Below are positions 44,524 through 53,607 of a DNA stretch of 64,000 nt, in pieces. The stretch lies in contig JAUVVG010000003.1 of the NCBI GenBank assembly GCA_030604735.1, positions 1 to 64,000 on the forward strand, given 5' to 3'. Source of the DNA: Azoarcus sp. (lineage in GTDB: Bacteria > Pseudomonadota > Gammaproteobacteria > Burkholderiales > Rhodocyclaceae). The notes under the pieces are model-generated. The model had not been told where the DNA came from. It was given only the letters and a program-made list of their open reading frames with translations, and ran no database searches. The stretch's first letter is position 1. Each line of letters opens with the position of its first letter. The position numbers were made by a program, and so were the translations under genes.

Positions 44524-47500
44524 ATGCGCCGACTCCTGATCCCGTTCGTTGCTTTCGCGTTGCTGTGGCTGCTGCAGGCGATGCCGCTCGCTGCGGAAGA
44601 GTCCGTTGCGCCCTCGACGACGGTCCCCGAGATTAGCACGGAGTCGCTGCAGGCCGGCAGGGCAAGGGTGGAATCGAGCCAGGACCTCTCCGAGGCCCAG
44701 CGCAAGCCCTTGCTCGACCTCTTCGACGAGGCACTGCAACGGCTCAACGACCTGGCCGGTGTCCGCGAACAGGCTGCCAGCCTGGAGCGGACCCTCGCAA
44801 ACGCACCCGAGCGCCTGGACGAACTGCAGCGACTGGGCCGAAACGTGGTCGAGGAGATCGCCGGCCGCTTCGAATTGCCGGACGATGCACCGCTGGAGGA
44901 CATCGACCGGCTGATACGGATCGAAGAGGCGGCACTGGAAGAAGCCCGGGCCTCGCTGCGCCGCCACGAGGACGAACTCACCCGCCTGCTGGGCGGTGCC
45001 GGCCAGCTCAACGAGCTGATCTCGGCCCGCAACAATGCGATCGCCCAACTGGAACGGGAACTGGCCAGTACCGCAAGCGGGGAATCCGAACTCGCCGTGC
45101 AGGCCCGTCAGCTCAATCTCGAAACCCGCCGACAGTTGCGCATTTTCGAGCGCGATTTCCACCGCGCAGTGCTCGCCAACCAGGCGACGCTGACCCGACT
45201 GCTCCAGGCCGAGCGGGACTACTGGAACCTGCTCATCGCCGAACACGGGCCTCGACTCGATGAGCTCAAGGCCATCGCCCAGCAGCGCCGCGAAACCCGC
45301 GCCCAGGCCGCACTCGAAGAGGCGGAAGCGCTCCGGGTCCGTTCCTCGGGCCTCCCGCCGGAGTTGCAGCAGATCGCCGAGGCGAATGCGCGCTGGCGCG
45401 AGGAACTCGAGACTCTGGTCCGCCGGGAACAAGGCGTCAACGCCCAGTTGCAGCGCACCGCCCGCGACCTGGAGCAGATCGGCGGCGACTTCGAGCGTAT
45501 CCGGCAACGCGTCGAACTGGTCGGCCGAAGCAAGGCGATTGGGGACACGCTGCGCAAGCGCCGGGCCGAGTTGCCCTCGCTTCGTACCCATAGGCGCGAC
45601 ACCCAGCTGCGCGGCGAGTCGATGAGCCTGGCCACCAACCGGCAGCTCGAGCTCGACGATGTCTTCCGCGACTCCGGCGCCCTGGAGCAGCGGATCAATA
45701 CCGCCATCCAGCAGTGGGGTGAGCCCCTGCCCGAAGAAGCGCGGGCCGCGCTTCAGGAAAACGCCCGCGACCTGATGGCCGCCCACCGAGACACCTTGAG
45801 CGAGCTGCAGCAGACTTATGGCCGCTACATCAACAGCCTGACCAGTCTCGACGTCGCCGAGCGGCAACTCGTCACGGTCGCCGAGAACTACATCGTCTTC
45901 ATCGACGAACAGTTGCTCTGGATTCCGAGCACCGGACTGATCTCGCTGTTCTCGGGCGCTGCCATGACGACCGAACCGTGGCTGGCCCACACCGCCAACT
46001 GGCGTCGATTCGCAAGCAGCCTGAGCGAGCAGACTGGGCAAAGACCGATCAGCACCCTGTTGTTCATCGCCGCGCTGACCGGCTTGCTGTTGTTCAACCG
46101 TGGCACCCGGGAGCGGCTGAAGCGGATCGACGCCTTGCTGAACAAGGTCCGCACCGACAGCGCGATGCTGTCGGTCGCCGCGCTGGGTCTGCTGGTGTTG
46201 CGCATCGCTCCGCTGCCGCTGGTACTGCTGGCGCTGGCCGAACTGCTGCGCAACACGCCCGACCCCTTCGTGCTGTCGGTGACGGTGGGTCTGACCAAGG
46301 CGGCCTGGCTGATCGCGAGCCTGGGCCTGCTGCGTGTGATCTGCAAGGACCAGAGCCTGGGCGACCACCATCTCGGCTGGCCAGGTCCGCTGCGCAAGGC
46401 CTTGCGCAAGCATCTGGGCTGGTTCATCCCGTTCGGCGCGCTGACCAGCTTCATGGTGGGTGCGATGGCAGGCCCCGAGCCTCCGCTCGCGGTGCAGGCC
46501 GTCGGCAGTGCCGCCTTCATCCTGCTGATGACCGGCACCATCATCCTGGTGCAGCGCTTGCTGGGCGAGAAGGGCCCGGTACGCGAGACGCTGAAGACAG
46601 AGTACAGCGGCAAGCTGATCACCCACCTGCTGTTCCTTTGGTACCCGATCGTGCTGGGCATCCCGGCCGCGCTCGCACTGCTGTCGCTGTCCGACTATCA
46701 CTACACCGCGGTGCACCTGGAGGAGCATGTCCAGAAAACCGTGTGGTTCCTGCTTGCCGTCTTCATTCTGAAGGAATTGATCCTGCGCTGGCTGTTCGTG
46801 ACCGAGCGCCGGCTGCGCTTCAACGACGCGCTGCGGCGCCGTGACGAACTCCGCGCCCAGCGTGCCGCCAAGGGGGAAGACGCCCAGGACGACACGACGT
46901 CGCCGATAACGGTGGAAGTGCCCGAGATCAACTTCGACTCGCTCGGCGAGCAATCCAAACGCCTGGTCCGAGCCGGCTTCCTGTTCACGGTGGTGTTCGG
47001 CACTTGGTCGATCTGGGCCAGTTTGATTCCGGCACTGGGTTTCTTCGATGCCACCGAATTGCCCTTCCAGGCGATGCGATCCATCGACGGCGTGTCCACC
47101 CTGGTGCCGGTCACGCTCGGCGACATCATGGTCGGCCTGTTCATCATCGTCGTGACCGTACTCGCGGCCAAGAACCTGCCTGGCATTCTGGAAATTTCGC
47201 TGCTGCAGCGCCTGCCACTGGATGCCGGCGCCCGCTACGCGATCACCGCGCTGTCGCAGTACCTGATCGCAGGCATCGGCCTGATCATCGCGTTCAAGAC
47301 CATAGGCCTGCAGTGGTCCGGCCTGCAGTGGCTGATCGCCGCGCTCGGGGTCGGTCTGGGCTTCGGCCTGCAGGAGATCGTCGCCAACTTCGTCAGCGGC
47401 ATCATCCTGTTGTTTGAACGCCCGATCCGGGTCGGTGACGTGGTGACGATAGATGGCACCACCGGGGTCGTCACCCGCATCCGCATCCGCGCGACCACGA

Positions 47501-47940
47501 TCACCAACTACGAGAAGCAGGAGCTGATCGTCCCCAACAAGGAGTTCATCACCAACCGCCTGATCAACTGGACGCTCACCGACAAGCTCAACCGCATCCT
47601 GATCCCGGTCGGCCTGGCCTATGGCGGCGACGTGGACAAGGCGATGGCGCTGATGCGCGAAGCCGCGGTCGAACACCCTGAAATCCTCGAAGATCCGGCA
47701 CCGGTAGTGAGCTTCGAAGAGTTTGCCGACAACGGAATGATGCTCTACCTGCGCGCCTACCTGGCCAACCTGGACAACCGGCTCGCGGTCATCACCGACC
47801 TGCACAGGGCGATCAACAGCAAGTTCAACGCCGCCGAACTGTGCATCGCCTTCCCGCAGCGCGACATCCACCTCGATACCACTCGGCCCTTAGAGATTCG
47901 GCTGCAGCGCAGCCGGGCCAGCGAGGCACCGGCAGAGTGA
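44524..47940 (+). CDS. MscK/KefA-like mechanosensitive channel
   Basis: An 1138-residue protein: signal peptide (cleavage near PLAAEE), a long periplasmic coiled-coil region (about 30-500, Glu/Arg/Leu-rich), about ten membrane helices (from about 520), and a C-terminal MscS core with the pore helix GVGLGFGLQEIVANFVSG and beta domain (FERPIRVGDVVTIDGTTG, VPNKEFITNRLINW). It releases solutes under osmotic stress. The start at 44524 gives a proper signal peptide; the frame is open 59 codons further upstream without homology. It sits between yicC and gmk on the opposite strand. Confidence 0.88.
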   Translation: MRRLLIPFVAFALLWLLQAMPLAAEESVAPSTTVPEISTESLQAGRARVESSQDLSEAQRKPLLDLFDEALQRLNDLAGVREQAASLERTLANAPERLDELQRLGRNVVEEIAGRFELPDDAPLEDIDRLIRIEEAALEEARASLRRHEDELTRLLGGAGQLNELISARNNAIAQLERELASTASGESELAVQARQLNLETRRQLRIFERDFHRAVLANQATLTRLLQAERDYWNLLIAEHGPRLDELKAIAQQRRETRAQAALEEAEALRVRSSGLPPELQQIAEANARWREELETLVRREQGVNAQLQRTARDLEQIGGDFERIRQRVELVGRSKAIGDTLRKRRAELPSLRTHRRDTQLRGESMSLATNRQLELDDVFRDSGALEQRINTAIQQWGEPLPEEARAALQENARDLMAAHRDTLSELQQTYGRYINSLTSLDVAERQLVTVAENYIVFIDEQLLWIPSTGLISLFSGAAMTTEPWLAHTANWRRFASSLSEQTGQRPISTLLFIAALTGLLLFNRGTRERLKRIDALLNKVRTDSAMLSVAALGLLVLRIAPLPLVLLALAELLRNTPDPFVLSVTVGLTKAAWLIASLGLLRVICKDQSLGDHHLGWPGPLRKALRKHLGWFIPFGALTSFMVGAMAGPEPPLAVQAVGSAAFILLMTGTIILVQRLLGEKGPVRETLKTEYSGKLITHLLFLWYPIVLGIPAALALLSLSDYHYTAVHLEEHVQKTVWFLLAVFILKELILRWLFVTERRLRFNDALRRRDELRAQRAAKGEDAQDDTTSPITVEVPEINFDSLGEQSKRLVRAGFLFTVVFGTWSIWASLIPALGFFDATELPFQAMRSIDGVSTLVPVTLGDIMVGLFIIVVTVLAAKNLPGILEISLLQRLPLDAGARYAITALSQYLIAGIGLIIAFKTIGLQWSGLQWLIAALGVGLGFGLQEIVANFVSGIILLFERPIRVGDVVTIDGTTGVVTRIRIRATTITNYEKQELIVPNKEFITNRLINWTLTDKLNRILIPVGLAYGGDVDKAMALMREAAVEHPEILEDPAPVVSFEEFADNGMMLYLRAYLANLDNRLAVITDLHRAINSKFNAAELCIAFPQRDIHLDTTRPLEIRLQRSRASEAPAE

Positions 47941-47949
47941 CCGAGGTGG

Positions 47950-48816
47950 TCACTCGATGTTCTGCACCTGCTCCCGCATCTGCTCGATCAACACCTTCAG
48001 CTCCATTGCCGCGCCGGTGACGTCGGCGGCGGCCGACTTGGAGGCGAGGGTGTTGGCTTCGCGGTTGAGTTCCTGCATCAGGAAGTCGAGTCGTTTGCCA
48101 GCGGCGCCACCCTTCTTCAGGATGCGCTCGACCTCCTCGATGTGGGCGATCAGCCGGTTCAGCTCTTCGGCGACGTCGATGCGCTGGGCGAACACCGCGA
48201 CTTCCTGGCGGATGCGGTCGTCGTCCAGCGCCGCGGCGGCGTCGCGCAGGCGGGTGATCAGCTTTTCCTGGTAGTCGGCGATGACCTCCGGCATGCGCGG
48301 CTGGACGACCGCGACCAGTTCGCGCATCCGGACCAGCCGCTCGCGAATCATCTCGGCGAGCTTCTCGCCCTCGCGGGCGCGGGACGCGACCAGTTCATCG
48401 AGCGCTGCCGCAGCGAGCTCGATCAGCGCCGGCTGCATCTGCTCGAAGCTGACGCCGTCATCGGCAAGCATCCCTGGCCAGCGCAGCACCTCTCCGACCG
48501 ACAAGGTCGCCGCATCCGGAAAACGGGCGCGCACCGTCGCTTCGGCACCGGCCAGCCGGTCTAGCAGGCTGGTGTTGAGGGCGAGATCGCGCACCGCGGC
48601 ATGGTTGCTTTGCAGGTTCAGCCGGCACTCCACCTTGCCACGCTTGAGTCGGGCCGTGATCTGCTCGCGCAGCGCCGGCTCGGCCTGGCGCAGTTCGTCG
48701 CCGATGCGGAAGAACAGGTCGAGAAAACGGGAGTTGACGCTGCGCAGCTCGAGGTGGAGGCTGACTGCGCCGAGATCGCGGGTCTGCACGGCGAAGCCGG
48801 TCATGCTGTGAATCAT
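47950..48816 (-). CDS. yicC: YicC-family endoribonuclease
   Basis: A 288-residue YicC: conserved N-terminus SMTGFAVQ, ELRSVNSRFLDLFFRI, and C-terminal GKRLDFLMQELNREANTLASKS. Family members are metal-dependent endoribonucleases affecting sRNA turnover. GGAGG precedes the start. The stop lies 9 bp from the convergent channel gene. Confidence 0.92.
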   Translation of the reverse strand: MIHSMTGFAVQTRDLGAVSLHLELRSVNSRFLDLFFRIGDELRQAEPALREQITARLKRGKVECRLNLQSNHAAVRDLALNTSLLDRLAGAEATVRARFPDAATLSVGEVLRWPGMLADDGVSFEQMQPALIELAAAALDELVASRAREGEKLAEMIRERLVRMRELVAVVQPRMPEVIADYQEKLITRLRDAAAALDDDRIRQEVAVFAQRIDVAEELNRLIAHIEEVERILKKGGAAGKRLDFLMQELNREANTLASKSAAADVTGAAMELKVLIEQMREQVQNIE

Positions 48817-48970
48817 GGATGAAGACCTCCGGGAGCCCGCCGATATCCTTTACACTGCAGCCCCCGCACATTGAAAATGACGGGCAATCCGCCCGCTGCA
48901 CGCCGTCCTCGCGGACCTGCGCAACACATCGGGCGGACATCGGAAAAGCCGAATAGTAGCCCTCTTACAG

Positions 48971-49918
48971 ATGCCGCCTCAAGCGAACAGCCCTTTACCG
49001 TCCGGCTTTCAGCTCGATCAATACCGAATCGAACGGCAACTTTCGCTCGGCGGCTTCTCGATCGTGTATCTCGCCTACGACGAAGACGGCGTGCCGGTCG
49101 CGATCAAGGAGTATCTGCCCAACTCCCTCGCGCTGAGAAAGGAAGGGCTGATAGCGCCTCAGGTGCCGAGCGAGAACCTGCCGGCCTTCCGTTATGGCCT
49201 GAAGTGCTTCTTCGAGGAAGGGCGCTCGCTGGCGCGGCTGATGCACCCCAACGTGGTCAGGGTGCTCAACTTCTTCCGCGCCAACGGCACGGTCTACATG
49301 GTGATGCAGTTCGAGCAGGGCCGCACCCTGCACGAATACATCGGCAAGCACCGCGGTGAGGTCAAGGAGCGCTTCATCCGCGCGGTGTTCACCCGCATGC
49401 TCAACGGCTTGCGTGAGGTTCATGCGCACAAGCTGCTGCACCTGGACATCAAGCCTTCGAACATCTACCTGCGCAGCGACGGCACGCCGGTACTGCTAGA
49501 CTTCGGCGCGGCCAGACAGACCCTGATGACCGACCAACCCATCCTGAAGCCGATGTACACGCCCGGTTTCGCCTCCCCCGAACAATATACCGACCGGGAC
49601 AGCCTCGGCCCCTGGAGCGACATCTACAGCGTAGGCGCGAGCCTGTATGCCTGTGTGGTCGGCAATGCCCCGCTGCGCTCGGACGAACGAGCCAAGGAAG
49701 ACACCCTGGTACCGGTGACGCAGACGCACTCGGCACGCTATTCGGAACAACTGCTGCAGACCATAGACTGGTGCCTGCGCCTCGACCCGCTCGAACGTCC
49801 GCAAAGCGTCTATTCGCTGCAGAAGGCGCTGATGCGGATGGACGCCGGCGAAGCGATGCCGGCGAGCTGGTTCACCGACATGGGCTCCAAACTCAAATCA
49901 TTCATCGGACGATCCTGA
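48971..49918 (+). CDS. Hanks-type serine/threonine protein kinase
   Basis: A 315-residue kinase domain protein without a membrane segment or extracellular sensor: glycine loop LSLGGFSIVY, Lys in VAIKEY, catalytic loop HLDIKPSN, DFGAARQT, and the activation segment TPGFASPEQY. It should be active and cytoplasmic. It is followed 9 bp later by a PP2C phosphatase gene, so the two form a reversible phosphorylation pair. Targets are not evident. Confidence 0.92.
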   Translation: MPPQANSPLPSGFQLDQYRIERQLSLGGFSIVYLAYDEDGVPVAIKEYLPNSLALRKEGLIAPQVPSENLPAFRYGLKCFFEEGRSLARLMHPNVVRVLNFFRANGTVYMVMQFEQGRTLHEYIGKHRGEVKERFIRAVFTRMLNGLREVHAHKLLHLDIKPSNIYLRSDGTPVLLDFGAARQTLMTDQPILKPMYTPGFASPEQYTDRDSLGPWSDIYSVGASLYACVVGNAPLRSDERAKEDTLVPVTQTHSARYSEQLLQTIDWCLRLDPLERPQSVYSLQKALMRMDAGEAMPASWFTDMGSKLKSFIGRS

Positions 49919-49927
49919 GGTGGTGTC

Positions 49928-50845
49928 TTGAAATTCACGATTTTCCAGGAAAGCCGGATCGGCAAGCGCAAGGCGAACCAGGATCGCAACGCCTACTGCT
50001 ACTCGCGCGACGCCCTGTTGATGGTGATCGCGGACGGCATGGGCGGGCATTTGCACGGCGAGATCGCGGCCCAGATCGCGGTGCAGTTCATCACCCAGGC
50101 GTTTCAGCGCGACGCGCGGCCGTCCCTGTCGGACCCGGTGTATTTCTTGTCGCGGACGCTGACCAACGCCCACAACGCGATTCTCGACTACGCCTTCGAC
50201 AAGCAGCTGCCGGAAGCGCCGCGCACGACGGTCGTCGCCTGCATCGTGCAGGATGGTTTCGCGCACTGGGCCCATGCCGGCGACTCGAGGCTGTACATCC
50301 TGCGCCGCGGCAACATCGCCACCCGGACCAAGGACCACTCGCGGGTCCAGCTGATGATGGACCAGGGTTTGCTGGACGCCGACGGCGCGGCCAGGCACCC
50401 GAGCCGCAACCGCATCTACAGCTGCCTGGGCGGCAATCATCCGCCCCAGGTCGAGTTCTCCAAACGCTTCCTGCTGCGTGACGGCGACATCGTCGCGCTG
50501 TGCACCGATGGATTGTGGGGGCCGCTGGACGACCAGACCCTGATCCTCGGGCTGGCCGACGGCAAGGTGATGCAGGCTGTCCCACACCTTCTCGACCAGG
50601 CCGAGTCGCGCGGCGGCGACAGTTGCGACAATCTGTCGATGATCGCGATGCGCTGGGAAGAAGAGTCCGGCGTGCCCCACGCCGACTCGATCTCGACCCA
50701 GACCATGGCGCTGGACCACTTCACGACCCGCCTCGACACCTTCGACCAGACCCGGCCGCCGGCCCGGGAGATCGACCTGACCGAAGACGAAATCGAAAAG
50801 GCAATCGCCGAGATCAACGCGGCGATCCACAAATTCAGCAAGTGA
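49928..50845 (+). CDS. PP2C-family Ser/Thr phosphatase
   Basis: A 305-residue PP2C with metal-binding residues in ANQDRNAY, IADGMGGH, HAGDSRLYILR and SCDNLSMIAM. The start is a TTG, placed by GAGGTGG upstream and by the conserved N-terminus FTIFQESRIGKRKANQD. A short C-terminal tail (about 250-305) is acidic. It probably reverses the action of the kinase encoded just before. Confidence 0.9.
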   Translation: MKFTIFQESRIGKRKANQDRNAYCYSRDALLMVIADGMGGHLHGEIAAQIAVQFITQAFQRDARPSLSDPVYFLSRTLTNAHNAILDYAFDKQLPEAPRTTVVACIVQDGFAHWAHAGDSRLYILRRGNIATRTKDHSRVQLMMDQGLLDADGAARHPSRNRIYSCLGGNHPPQVEFSKRFLLRDGDIVALCTDGLWGPLDDQTLILGLADGKVMQAVPHLLDQAESRGGDSCDNLSMIAMRWEEESGVPHADSISTQTMALDHFTTRLDTFDQTRPPAREIDLTEDEIEKAIAEINAAIHKFSK

Positions 50846-50893
50846 GCTTTGCCCGCAAGGTTCGCCGTAAACCGATAGGAACAGGACCCCAAC

Positions 50894-51616
50894 ATGCGAC
50901 CCAGTCAACGCCGTCCGGACCAGCTCAGGCCGGTCACCCTCACCCGCCGTTTCACCCGCCATGCCGAAGGTTCGGTACTGGTTGCCTTCGGCGACACCCA
51001 GGTGCTGTGCACCGCCAGCGTCGAGGAATCGGTGCCCCCGTTCCTGCGCGGCAAGGGCCAGGGCTGGCTGACTGCCGAGTACGGCATGCTGCCCCGCTCC
51101 ACCCACACCCGCAGCGCCCGTGAGGCGGCCAAGGGCAAGCAAAGCGGACGCACCCAGGAAATCCAGCGTCTGATCGGCCGCAGCCTGCGTGCGGTGGTCG
51201 ATCTCGCTGCCCTTGGCGAACGTCAGGTCATCATCGACTGCGATGTGCTGCAGGCCGACGGCGGCACCCGCACCGCGTCGATCACCGGCGCCTGCGTCGC
51301 GGTGCACGACGCGCTGTCGGGTCTCGTGGCAGCGGGCAAGCTCGCCGTGAATCCGATGCGCGAAATGGTGGCAGCGATCTCGGTCGGCCTCTACCAGGGC
51401 GTGCCGGTGCTCGACCTCGACTATCCCGAGGACTCCGGCTGCGACACGGACATGAACGTGGTGATGACCGGATCCGGCGGGCTCATCGAGGTCCAGGGCA
51501 CGGCCGAGGGCAAACCGTTTTCCCGGGCCGAACTCGACGCCTTGCTGGTGTTGGCCGAACAAGGCATCACCGAACTGGTCCAAGCCCAGAAGTCCGCGCT
51601 GGGACTGACCGACTGA
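50894..51616 (+). CDS. rph: Ribonuclease PH
   Basis: A 240-residue phosphorolytic 3' exoribonuclease that trims tRNA 3' ends: [52 protein letters not shown] and [18 protein letters not shown] are all conserved. Full length. It is followed 11 bp later by rdgB. Confidence 0.95.
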   Translation: MRPSQRRPDQLRPVTLTRRFTRHAEGSVLVAFGDTQVLCTASVEESVPPFLRGKGQGWLTAEYGMLPRSTHTRSAREAAKGKQSGRTQEIQRLIGRSLRAVVDLAALGERQVIIDCDVLQADGGTRTASITGACVAVHDALSGLVAAGKLAVNPMREMVAAISVGLYQGVPVLDLDYPEDSGCDTDMNVVMTGSGGLIEVQGTAEGKPFSRAELDALLVLAEQGITELVQAQKSALGLTD

Positions 51617-51627
51617 AGAGACCGACT

Positions 51628-52242
51628 ATGATGATCGAGAAACTCGTTCTGGCAAGCAACAACGCGAAGAAGGCTGCCGAACTCGACGCGCTGCTCTCCC
51701 CGCTCGGCATCGAGGTGCTGCCCCAGTCGGTGTTCGACGTACCGGAAGCCGAAGAACCGCATCCGACCTTCGTCGAGAACGCGCTGGCCAAGGCCCGGCA
51801 TGCATCAGCCCACACCGGTCTGCCCGCGATCGCCGACGACTCCGGCATCTGTGTCAATGCGCTCAATGGCGAACCGGGCGTCCTGTCGGCCCGCTTCGCC
51901 GGCGAACCCAAGTCCGACGCACGCAACAATGCCTTGCTGATCGAGCGCTTGAACGGCTTCACAGACCGCAGCGCGTTCTTCTACACCGTGGTGGTGCTGG
52001 TGCGCCATGCGGAAGACCCGCGCCCACTGATCGCCGATGGCGAGTGGCACGGCCAGATCCTGGAGGCGCCACGCGGCACCGCCGGTTTCGGCTACGACCC
52101 GCTGTTCTATCTGCCGGAACTGGAGCAGACCGCAGCCGAACTCGACCCCAAGCTCAAGAACACCCTGAGTCATCGCGGGGCCGCGATGCGGCACCTGCTC
52201 GGCAGACTTCAGCAAGGCCACCTGCACGGCGCTGCGGGATGA
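51628..52242 (+). CDS. rdgB: dITP/XTP pyrophosphatase
   Basis: A 204-residue HAM1/RdgB enzyme: LASNNAKKAAELDALL, ENALAKARHASAHTGLPAIADDSGI, GVLSARFAG, GFGYDPLFYLP and LSHRGAAMRHL. It removes deaminated purine nucleotides. ATG at 51631 is an equal alternative to 51628. Part of rph-rdgB-hemW. Confidence 0.95.
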   Translation: MMIEKLVLASNNAKKAAELDALLSPLGIEVLPQSVFDVPEAEEPHPTFVENALAKARHASAHTGLPAIADDSGICVNALNGEPGVLSARFAGEPKSDARNNALLIERLNGFTDRSAFFYTVVVLVRHAEDPRPLIADGEWHGQILEAPRGTAGFGYDPLFYLPELEQTAAELDPKLKNTLSHRGAAMRHLLGRLQQGHLHGAAG

Positions 52243-52309
52243 ACCAGGCCCGCTACGTCGCCCTGCCTGATCGCGACACCCTGGGCTCTTTGGCGAGCGA
52301 GACACTCCA

Positions 52310-53569
52310 ATGAACGAACGTCGCATCATCCCGCTCGCGGTTGCGCCGGCCCGGCCCTCGGCCAGCGCCGACAGCGCGCCCGGCGAGCGGTCCGCGACCC
52401 AGCCCCCCCGGCTCACTACCCCGCCGCCCCTCTCGCTCTACGTGCACTATCCATGGTGTGTGCGCAAATGCCCTTATTGCGACTTCAACTCGCACACCCA
52501 ACGCAGCGAAGCCGAGCATGCCGGGCTCGAGGATCGCTACGTCGCGGCGCTGGGCGCGGACATCGAGTCGGCGCTCCCGCAGGTGTGGGGCCGGCGCATC
52601 CACACCGTATTCATCGGCGGGGGCACCCCGAGCCTGATGAGCGCGGCCGCGTTGGACCGCCTGCTGACCACGATACGGACGCTGCTCCCGCTGGATCCGA
52701 TGGCCGAGATCACGCTGGAGGCCAACCCGGGCACCTTCGAGGCGGCGAAATTCCGCGATTACCGCGCGGCCGGCGTGAACCGGCTGTCGATCGGGATCCA
52801 GAGCTTCGACGACGCGCACCTGCGCCAGCTCGGCCGCATCCACGACAGCCGCGAAGCGCTGGCCGCGATCGACATCGCGCTGACACACTTCGAGCGGGTC
52901 AACCTCGATCTGATGTACGGCCTGCCGCAGCAGACCCTGGATCAGGCCCTGGCCGACCTCGATCGGGCGCTCGCGACCGGCGCGAGCCATGTTTCGGCCT
53001 ATCACCTGACCCTGGAGCCGAACACGCCCTTCCACCACAGCCCGCCGCCCTTGCCCGATGCCGATACCGCCGCCGACATGCAGGACGCGATCGAGGCCCG
53101 GCTGGCCGAGGCCGGCTTCCAGCACTATGAAACCTCGGCCTTCGCCCGGCCGGGGCAGCGCTGCCTGCACAATCTCAACTACTGGCTGTTCGGCGACTAC
53201 CTAGGCATAGGCGCGGGCGCCCACGGCAAGCTCTCCAGCCATGCCGGCGTCGTGCGCGAAATGCGCCACAAGCACCCTGGCCGCTATCTGGAGGCCGCGG
53301 AAAGACGGGACTTCATCCAGGAAAGACGCGAGGTCGGCACCCCCGACCTGCCCTTCGAGTTCATGATGAATGCGCTCAGGCTCAATGACGGCGTGGACGC
53401 CGGGCTGTTCCAGGCCCGCACCGGCCTGTCGCTGGAACGCGTCCGGCCTGGTCTCGAGCTCGCGCGGCAGCGGGGGCTGCTGGAGATCGAATCATCACGC
53501 ATCCGCCCGTCGCTGCACGGACGCCGATACCTGAACGACCTTCTGACGCTGTTCCTGGACGACGACTGA
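52310..53569 (+). CDS. hemW: Radical SAM heme chaperone HemW
   Basis: A 419-residue HemN-like protein with the cluster motif CVRKCPYCDF (CxxxCxxC with an aromatic-type third spacing as in HemW), GGGTPSLM, TLEANPG, GIQSFDD and the C-terminal HemW part (YEVSAFARPG-like stretch, HNLNYW). True coproporphyrinogen oxidase HemN is longer and has a fourth Cys; HemW is the better call. It probably hands heme to respiratory enzymes. Confidence 0.88.
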   Translation: MNERRIIPLAVAPARPSASADSAPGERSATQPPRLTTPPPLSLYVHYPWCVRKCPYCDFNSHTQRSEAEHAGLEDRYVAALGADIESALPQVWGRRIHTVFIGGGTPSLMSAAALDRLLTTIRTLLPLDPMAEITLEANPGTFEAAKFRDYRAAGVNRLSIGIQSFDDAHLRQLGRIHDSREALAAIDIALTHFERVNLDLMYGLPQQTLDQALADLDRALATGASHVSAYHLTLEPNTPFHHSPPPLPDADTAADMQDAIEARLAEAGFQHYETSAFARPGQRCLHNLNYWLFGDYLGIGAGAHGKLSSHAGVVREMRHKHPGRYLEAAERRDFIQERREVGTPDLPFEFMMNALRLNDGVDAGLFQARTGLSLERVRPGLELARQRGLLEIESSRIRPSLHGRRYLNDLLTLFLDDD

Positions 53570-53607
53570 GCGACGCCCCTGCGACGCGACCGACCTGGCG
53601 CACCTGC

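Noticed and set aside
44266-47871. A 1201-codon minus-strand open frame opposite the MscK-like gene
   Set aside because: It is His/Gln/Asp-rich low-complexity reading of GC-rich antisense DNA; the plus strand has clear MscS motifs and a signal peptide.
49898-51583. A 561-codon minus-strand frame opposite PP2C and rph
   Set aside because: Antisense to two genes with full family motifs.
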